Part shown: positions 58,736 through 64,000 of the stretch, one piece after another
How the letters are laid out: each line of letters begins with the position of its first letter
How positions within the stretch are numbered: the first letter of the stretch is position 1
Notes under the pieces: generated by a model
The model's input: the letters and a program-made list of their open reading frames with translations, nothing else
Told to the model about the DNA's origin: nothing
Databases searched by the model: none
Translations under genes and position numbers: made by a program
Origin: Streptomyces violaceusniger Tu 4113
Lineage (GTDB): Bacteria; Actinomycetota; Actinomycetes; Streptomycetales; Streptomycetaceae
Assembly (NCBI RefSeq): GCF_000147815.2
Contig: NC_015957.1
Coordinates: forward strand, 4,774,001 to 4,838,000
Length of the DNA stretch: 64,000 bases
Reading direction: 5' to 3'

Positions 58736-61147
58736 ATGAACCCCCGCCCGACCGACGCCGGCAGTGACCCCAGCAGAGCCCCCGGCAGTGACCCCAGCAG
58801 AAGAACCGCGCTGTCCCTCGCGGCGACGGCCGGACTTACCGCCGCCCTCGGTGCCCTGCCCGCCTTCACCGCCTCCGCCGCACCCCGGCGCCCGGCCGAC
58901 ACCCCGCCGCTCACCGGCACATCACACGACCAACTGTGGTGGCAGGCCCCCGGCGACGAGGGCTCCCTGATCGAGCAGGGCCTGCCGGTCGGCAACGGCC
59001 GCCTCGGCGCCCTCGCGAGCAACGACCCCGGCCGCGAACTGCTGCTGATCACCGACGCCACGATGTGGACCGGCGGCCTCAACGACGCCCTCGACGCCGA
59101 CGGCCAATTCCCCTACGGACGCGGCGACTTCGGCTCCTTCACCCTGCTCGCCCGGCTCACCGTGGACATCCCCGACCACGACCTGTCCGGTGTCAACGGC
59201 TACCGCCGCACCCTCGACCTCGCACAGGGACTGGTCACCAGCTCCTACGTCCGCTCCGGTGTCACCTACCGGCGCCAGGTCTTCGCCAGCCACCCCGACG
59301 ACGCGATCGTCCTGCACTTCACACAGAGCGGCGGCGGCCACTACACCGGCACCCTCACTCTGGGGGGCACCCATGGCGAAAAGCCCTCGAGCGCCGAGTC
59401 GTTCGGCGCGTCCTTCCCGGGCGGCCTGCGGTACGGCGCGGCGGTCACGGCATACGGCAGCGGCGGCCGGGTCCGCGTCAACGGCACGCGCATCGACTTC
59501 TCCGGCTGCGAGGACCTCACGGTGGTGGTCAGCGGTGGCACCAACTACGTGCCCGACGCCGACCGTGAGTACCGCGACCCCTCCCTCGACCCCGAGAAGC
59601 TGGCCCGTACGAAGGTCCGCGCCGCCGCCCGGCACTCGGCGGACACCCTGCGGCGCACCCACATCGCCGACTACCGCGGCTTGTACGAGAAGTTCGCCCT
59701 CTCACTCGGCACCTCCACGGACGCCCAGCGATCCCTGGACACCTGGGAGCGGCTCACGGCACGCGCCCGGGACGGTGAGCCCGACCCCGAACTGGAGGCC
59801 GCCTACCTCCAGTACAGCCGTTACCTGATGATCTCCGGCTCGCGCGACAGCCTTCCCCTGAACCTCCAGGGCCTGTGGCTGGACGGCAACGACCCGGACT
59901 GGATGGGCGACTACCACACCGACATCAACATCCAGATGAACTACTGGATGGCCGACCGGGCGGGCCTGTCCTCCTGCTTCGACGCCTTCGCCGACTACTG
60001 CCTGGCCCAGCTTCCGTCCTGGGCCGAGCTCACCCACGACCTCTTCAACGACCCGCGCAACCGCTACCGCAACTCCACCGGGAAGGTCGGCGGCTGGGCC
60101 GTGGCCTTCTCCACCAACATCCACGGTGGAAGCGGCTGGTGGTGGCATCCCGCGGGCAATGCCTGGCTGAGCAACAGCCTGTACGAGCACTACGAGTACA
60201 CCCAGTCGCGGGCGTATCTGGCGAAGATCTACCCGCTGCTCAAGGGCGCCTGCGAGTTCTGGGAGGCGCGGCTGCTCACCACCACCCTCCCCGGCACCTC
60301 AAAGGAGGTGCTGATCGACGACAGCGACTGGTCGCCCGAACACGGCCCGCAGGACGCCAAGGGCAACACCTACTCCCAGGAACTGGTGTGGGCGCTGTTC
60401 GGCAACTTCGCCGCCGCGGCCGCCGAGCTGAAGAAGGACACCGGCTACGCGGCCACGATCGCCTCGCTGCGCGAGAAGCTGTACCTGCCGGAGGTGAGCC
60501 CGAAGACCGGATGGCTCCAGGAGTGGATGTCCCCCGACAACCTCGGCGAGACCACCCACCGCCATCTGTCCGCCCTGATCGGCCTGTTCCCCGGCGACCG
60601 CATCCGCCCCGACGGCTCCACTCCCCAGGAGATCGTGGACGGGGCCACCGCCCTGCTCACCGCGCGCGGTATGAACAGCTTCGGCTGGGCCAACGCCTGG
60701 CGCGCCCTGTGCTGGGCGCGGCTGAAGAACGCCGACAAGGCATACCAGCTCATCGCCAACAACCTCCGGCCCTCCACCGACGGCAGCAACGGCACCGCGT
60801 TCAACCTCTTCGACATCTACGAGGTCGAGAAGGGCCGTGGCATCTTCCAGATCGACGCCAACTTCGGCACCCCGGCCGCCATCAGCGAGATGCTGCTGTA
60901 CTCCCGCCCCGGCCACCTGGAACTGCTCCCCGCCCTGCCCGACGCCTGGTCCGCGTCCGGCTCGGTCACGGGACTGGCCGCGCGCGGCGGCTTCGTCGTC
61001 GATCTGCACTGGAAGCAGGGGGTGCCGACGTCGGTCCGGATCCACAGTGTCGGCGGCCGCACCACGACGGTGGCCCACGGTGGCACCTCCCGTACGATCC
61101 GCCTGGCGCCCGGCGAGTCCCTCACGTTGAAGGGCCTCGCCCGATGA
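58736..61147 (+). CDS. secreted GH95 alpha-L-fucosidase / alpha-L-galactosidase
   Basis: An 803-aa protein with a Tat-type leader (SRRTALSLAATAGLTAALGALPAFTASA). Three GH95 parts are present: an N-terminal beta domain starting LWWQAPGDEGSLIEQGLPVGNGRLGALAS, an (alpha/alpha)6 barrel with LPLNLQGLWLDGNDPDW and DINIQMNYWMADRAG (catalytic Asn/Asp region) and GWAVAFSTNIHGGSGWWWHPAGNAWL, and a C-terminal beta domain. The family acts by inversion on alpha-1,2-L-fucosides or alpha-L-galactosides in xyloglucan and related glycans. The SGNH esterase gene overlaps its stop by 4 nt. Fucose versus L-galactose specificity is open. Confidence 0.92.
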   Translation: MNPRPTDAGSDPSRAPGSDPSRRTALSLAATAGLTAALGALPAFTASAAPRRPADTPPLTGTSHDQLWWQAPGDEGSLIEQGLPVGNGRLGALASNDPGRELLLITDATMWTGGLNDALDADGQFPYGRGDFGSFTLLARLTVDIPDHDLSGVNGYRRTLDLAQGLVTSSYVRSGVTYRRQVFASHPDDAIVLHFTQSGGGHYTGTLTLGGTHGEKPSSAESFGASFPGGLRYGAAVTAYGSGGRVRVNGTRIDFSGCEDLTVVVSGGTNYVPDADREYRDPSLDPEKLARTKVRAAARHSADTLRRTHIADYRGLYEKFALSLGTSTDAQRSLDTWERLTARARDGEPDPELEAAYLQYSRYLMISGSRDSLPLNLQGLWLDGNDPDWMGDYHTDINIQMNYWMADRAGLSSCFDAFADYCLAQLPSWAELTHDLFNDPRNRYRNSTGKVGGWAVAFSTNIHGGSGWWWHPAGNAWLSNSLYEHYEYTQSRAYLAKIYPLLKGACEFWEARLLTTTLPGTSKEVLIDDSDWSPEHGPQDAKGNTYSQELVWALFGNFAAAAAELKKDTGYAATIASLREKLYLPEVSPKTGWLQEWMSPDNLGETTHRHLSALIGLFPGDRIRPDGSTPQEIVDGATALLTARGMNSFGWANAWRALCWARLKNADKAYQLIANNLRPSTDGSNGTAFNLFDIYEVEKGRGIFQIDANFGTPAAISEMLLYSRPGHLELLPALPDAWSASGSVTGLAARGGFVVDLHWKQGVPTSVRIHSVGGRTTTVAHGGTSRTIRLAPGESLTLKGLAR
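58760..58801 (+). repeat. 18-bp direct repeat inside the GH95 leader
   Basis: GGCAGTGACCCCAGCAGA occurs at 58760-58777 and again at 58784-58801 (period 24 bp, in frame), duplicating GSDPSR ahead of the Tat arginines. It is probably a slippage product. Confidence 0.8.
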
Positions 61148-62358
61148 CGGCCCGCCGCGCCGCCCTCGGCGGCGTGGCCGCCGCACTGCTCGCGGCCGCC
61201 GCCCTCCACGCCACCCCGGCCGAGGCGGCGGGCAGCCGGCACGACGTCGTCACCTGGGCGGCGAGCGCGGATCGGCTGGGGGACGGGACAGCGGACCGCG
61301 GGTACCGGATGGTCGTGCACACCAGTGTCGGCGGGAGCGATCTACGCATCCGCCTCTCCAACGCCTTCGGCGACCGGCCGCTGACCCTCGACAGTGTCTA
61401 CGCCGGCGTCCAGAAGTCGGGTGCCGAGCTGAAGCCGGGCAGCAACCGGCGGCTGACCTTCGGCGGCGGGCACACCGTCACCATCCCGGCGGGCGAGACC
61501 GTGCTCAGCGACGCCCTGCCCGACGGTCTGCCCGCCGCGACCAACCTGGTCGTCAGCCTCCACACCCCCGACGCCGCCGGTCCGGCCACGGGGCACGGGA
61601 TGGCGATGCAGACGTCGTACACGACCCAGGGCGATCACACGGGAGAGGAGAGCGCCACGCACTGGACGGACACCACCGGCTCCTGGTTCTACCTCGACGC
61701 CGCCACCGTCCGCACATCCGCCGCCCCCGGTGCCGTGGTGGCGCTCGGCGACTCCATCACCGACGGCTGGCAGTCCACCACCGACCTCAACCGCCGCTGG
61801 CCCGACTACCTCGCGCGCCGGTTGCAGAAGGCGGCCACCGGCGTCAGGGGAGTGGCGAACGAGGGGATCTCCGGCAACAAGGTCCTCGCCGACGGCGCCG
61901 GGCAGAGCGCCCTGAACCGGCTCGACCGCGATGTCCTGTCCCTCCCGGGCGTGCGGACCGTGTTCCTCTTCGAGGGGGTCAACGACATCAAGGCGCACAC
62001 CGGCGTCACCGCCGCGGACATGATCGACGGCTACCGCCGGATCATCGCCCGGGCGCACGCGGCCGGTAAGTGCGTGGTCGGCGCCACTGTGGGCCCCTTC
62101 AAGGGCTGGTCCGAATGGGACGCGGCCGCCGAGCGGGTACGCCAGGACGTCAACGCCTTCGTCCGCAGCAGCGGCGAGTTCGACGCGGTCACCGACTTCG
62201 ACCGCGTCCTGCGCAGCCCCTACGACCCCGAGCGGGTGCTGCCGTTCCTCGACAACGGCGATCATCTGCACCCCAACGACAAGGGGATGCAGGCGATGGC
62301 CGACGCCGTCGACCTTGCCGCACTCGACTGCGCCGACGGCCCGCGCTCCACGGGCTGA
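61144..62358 (+). CDS. secreted SGNH/GDSL hydrolase (esterase)
   Basis: A 404-aa protein with a signal (ALGGVAAALLAAAALHATPAEA). It has an N-terminal beta domain (residues about 30-195) and a SGNH catalytic domain: VVALGDSITDGWQS with the nucleophilic Ser, GVANEGISGNKVLADG (Gly), FLFEGVNDIKAH (Asn) and DNGDHLHPNDKGMQ (Asp/His). Typical activities are deacetylation or rhamnogalacturonan/xylan ester removal. ATG 61144 overlaps the GH95 stop (ATGA), giving translational coupling and suggesting both act on the same decorated polysaccharide outside the cell. Confidence 0.92.
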   Translation: MTARRAALGGVAAALLAAAALHATPAEAAGSRHDVVTWAASADRLGDGTADRGYRMVVHTSVGGSDLRIRLSNAFGDRPLTLDSVYAGVQKSGAELKPGSNRRLTFGGGHTVTIPAGETVLSDALPDGLPAATNLVVSLHTPDAAGPATGHGMAMQTSYTTQGDHTGEESATHWTDTTGSWFYLDAATVRTSAAPGAVVALGDSITDGWQSTTDLNRRWPDYLARRLQKAATGVRGVANEGISGNKVLADGAGQSALNRLDRDVLSLPGVRTVFLFEGVNDIKAHTGVTAADMIDGYRRIIARAHAAGKCVVGATVGPFKGWSEWDAAAERVRQDVNAFVRSSGEFDAVTDFDRVLRSPYDPERVLPFLDNGDHLHPNDKGMQAMADAVDLAALDCADGPRSTG

Positions 62359-62374
62359 ACACGGGCCACTGGGC

Positions 62375-62409
62375 GGCCGGGCGCGGCCGGTGGAACACCG
62401 CGCCCGGCC
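62375..62409 (+). terminator. hairpin ending the GH27-GH95-SGNH operon
   Basis: GGCCGGGCGCG (62375-62385) pairs perfectly with CGCGCCCGGCC (62399-62409) across a 13-nt loop, 16 bp after the SGNH stop. Confidence 0.7.
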
Positions 62410-62471
62410 ACCCGGCGCGAAGGGCTGCGCCGGTCATGCCCCTGCCGTCGCGGAGGACCGGCGCGCCCGTC

Positions 62472-63089
62472 TCACTGCTCGCCCGGGCGGCGTGCCGGAG
62501 GCGGCGGGGGCAGGACCTCGCCCGAGGTGGAGCGGCCCGGCCGGAAGTCCTTCAGCAGGGGGGACTCATGGCCGTAGAGCTCGTCCGCGACCAGGTGGCC
62601 GAGCAGCGGGGCCAGGGTGATGCCGCTGTGGGTCGCCACCACGTAGAACGGAACGTCGGAGGCGGGGAAGCCTGCCACCGTGAAACCGTCGCCCGGCATG
62701 GCGCGTTGGCCGACCCGGACCTTCTCCACGACGGTGCCCTCCGCGGCGTTCAGCACCTCGGGCAGACGGGCCAGCATGTCGGTGGCGATCTCACCATCGG
62801 GCGCGTACGGCTTGGCGGGGTCCGCGGAGGCGTCCAGGTCCAGGGCCTGGAGCAGCAGACGGCCACCGCCGTCGGGGCGGACGTTGAGCCGCGGGCCGGT
62901 CAGCACGCGGGCCAGGCGCGCGGCCGTCGGTGCGGTGGTGGCGAGGAAGCCGACCGTCGCCGAGCCCGCGAGATCCGGGTCCGCCATGGGGACGTACGCA
63001 CCCGCCAGCTCGGCCACCTTCTGTGTCCACCGGCCCGCGCAGCTCACCACCGTGTCCGCCGGGTAGCGGCCGCCGTCGGCGCAGATCAC
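62472..63089 (-). pseudogene. C-terminal remnant of an FAD-dependent amino-acid oxidase-like gene
   Basis: 205 residues match the C-terminal half of DAO/DadA-type flavoproteins: VSCAGRWTQKVAELAG, VRPDGGGRLLLQAL, VRVGQRAMPGDGFTVAGFP and YVVATHSGITLAPLLGHLVADEL (the usual end of the FAD domain). The N-terminal dinucleotide-binding GxGxxG region is missing. The sequence upstream is a sulfatase fragment, joined with a 4-bp overlap. It cannot form a working oxidase as it stands. Confidence 0.75.
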
Positions 63090-63570
63090 GGCCGTTCCCG
63101 CCGGGCCGGCCGGTCCAGGTCCACGTCCTGGTCGTGGTCGCGGTCCCGGGCGTGGTCGATGAAGTCGATCGCGGCGGAGCCGAGCGCGTCGGCGCGGTAG
63201 CCCTCGAAGCGGTGCGGGGTGCCGCTGCCGTCGTACAGCGTGGTCTCGTAGGCGTCCGAGGTGAATTCCAGCAGGTTGGCGGCGAGCCAGTGTTCGTATC
63301 CGGCCCGGTCCTCCTCCGGCACCGCCCCGGCGGTGTGGTCACCGGCGAGATGCCACTTGCCGATGTAGCCGGTGGCATAGCCCGCGTCCCGGAAGGAGCG
63401 GGCCAGGGCCGGAGTGTCCCGGGGGAGGGCAAGACCGTTGCGGAAGACACCGGTGGTGGTCGGGTACTGGCCGGTCCGGAGGCTGGCGCGGGAGGGCGCG
63501 CACACGGGCTGACAGGCGAAGGAGCGGTCCACGCTCACGCCCTCGGCGGCAAGGCGGTCGAGGACCGGCC
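63086..63570 (-). pseudogene. fragment of a sulfatase gene
   Basis: Reads PVLDRLAAEGVSVDRSF, then CQPVCAPSRASLRTGQYPTTTGV, keeping the formylglycine motif C-x-P-S-R, and GYATGYIGKWHLAG. The N-terminal metal-binding strand (DDxR/DDxG region) is absent, the frame has no proper start, and the C-terminal 300 or so residues are replaced by DHARDRDHDQDVDLDRP and a stop. It is therefore an internal piece of a type I sulfatase, joined to an oxidase remnant. Confidence 0.72.
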
Positions 63571-63728
63571 GTCGTACGGACTGAACACCTGTGGTTGAGC
63601 TGCCGCTTCCCTTTTTATGAGAGTATTTTATTTAAGCCGTGCGCTGACTTCCAGGCCGCGCGCGCCGGGGTCAAGATCCCGTACTCGTCAATGTCCTCAG
63701 CGCGCAGTCGAGAGGAGTGCCGCAGCAG

Positions 63729-64000
63729 ATGCCGGGCGATATCGCTACATCCGCCCTGGCCCGGAGGGTCAACGCCGCCCGCATCCTGGCAAAGCTGCGG
63801 GAACGCCCCGCGAACCGGGCGGAGATGTCCTCCGGCGACTTGGTGGATGCCACGGGCATGTCGCGGCCCACCGTGCACGCCGCCGCGCACCACCTCGTCG
63901 AGCTCGGCTGGGTCCGGGAGAGCACCGATCGCGTCGATGGGCGTCTCTCCGGGCGCGGTCGGCCATCGAGGGTCTTCTCGTTCGCGGCGGCCGCCGGTCA
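63729..64000 (+). CDS. ROK family transcriptional regulator, N-terminal part
   Basis: ATG 63729 follows GAGGAG and the frame is open to the window end, giving 90 residues. A winged HTH is evident: VNAARILAKLRERPANRAEM, then LVDATGMSRPTVHAAAHHLVELGWV and the wing GRLSGRGRPSRVFSFAA. This is the standard N-terminus of ROK-type repressors, whose sugar-binding domain must lie beyond the window. An unusually AT-rich patch (63611-63634) is about 100 bp upstream. It likely regulates a following carbohydrate gene cluster, not visible here. Confidence 0.8.
   Translation, partial: MPGDIATSALARRVNAARILAKLRERPANRAEMSSGDLVDATGMSRPTVHAAAHHLVELGWVRESTDRVDGRLSGRGRPSRVFSFAAAAG

Overview
The window looks like chromosomal DNA of a Streptomyces or close relative. 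It has very high G+C with G/C-biased third codon positions, abundant secreted Tat/Sec glycoside hydrolases, ROK/LysR/IclR/TetR/MarR/GlxA-type regulators, GTG and TTG starts, and several apparently leaderless promoters (a -10 box 7 nt before the start codon). Species cannot be fixed from sequence alone. I saw no tRNA, rRNA, CRISPR array or insertion sequence.

Layout. 1-5992: tail of an FG-GAP protein, a secreted GH5 endoglycoceramidase-like enzyme, an aldo/keto reductase, a mannonate-dehydratase-type enolase-superfamily enzyme and a nitrilase-family amidohydrolase. 6081-9457: an RHH antitoxin/Doc-like pair, a secreted polysaccharide lyase, and a marR-MFS operon with overlapping operator palindromes. 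9513-19165: a YVTN propeller lipoprotein, a Gfo/Idh/MocA oxidoreductase, a beta-phosphoglucomutase/GH65 phosphorylase pair, a PHP protein, an unknown protein whose 3' half runs antisense into a GH97 gene, and a small zinc-ribbon protein. 19238-29897: a double-RCK membrane protein, a cobalamin riboswitch with a ferredoxin-like gene, a Tat flavoprotein, a TetR/EamA unit with a tandem 22-bp operator repeat, and an isochorismatase/MFS/ArsR group.

29989-39823 is the most distinctive block. A tightly coupled leftward operon encodes a formaldehyde-activating-enzyme (Fae) homologue, an enolase-superfamily dehydratase, an aldehyde dehydrogenase, a beta-hydroxyacid dehydrogenase and an iron alcohol dehydrogenase. 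Next to it are a divergent IclR regulator and a rightward aldehyde dehydrogenase plus MFS porter. The Fae operon and the rightward pair share a 48-bp upstream element abutting matching -35/-10 boxes, so they look like one regulon for uptake and oxidation of a sugar-acid-like substrate. Fae normally works with tetrahydromethanopterin, a cofactor not expected in Streptomyces.

39841-52891: GlxA/AraC regulator with a cyanamide-hydratase-type HD protein, a double Lrp regulator, a decayed esterase, an agmatinase-family enzyme with a long leader, a YdeP/FdhF molybdoenzyme with an SRPBCC protein, an MFS transporter, a frameshifted phosphoesterase-LamG gene, a truncated DoxX gene, a cupin and a LysR regulator. 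52939-64000: a carbohydrate cluster with GH36, ROK repressor, secreted GH27, GH95 and SGNH esterase, which together would strip alpha-galactosyl, alpha-fucosyl (or L-galactosyl) and acyl groups from a plant or algal glycan. It is followed by abutting remnants of an amino-acid-oxidase-like gene and a sulfatase gene, then the start of a second ROK regulator.
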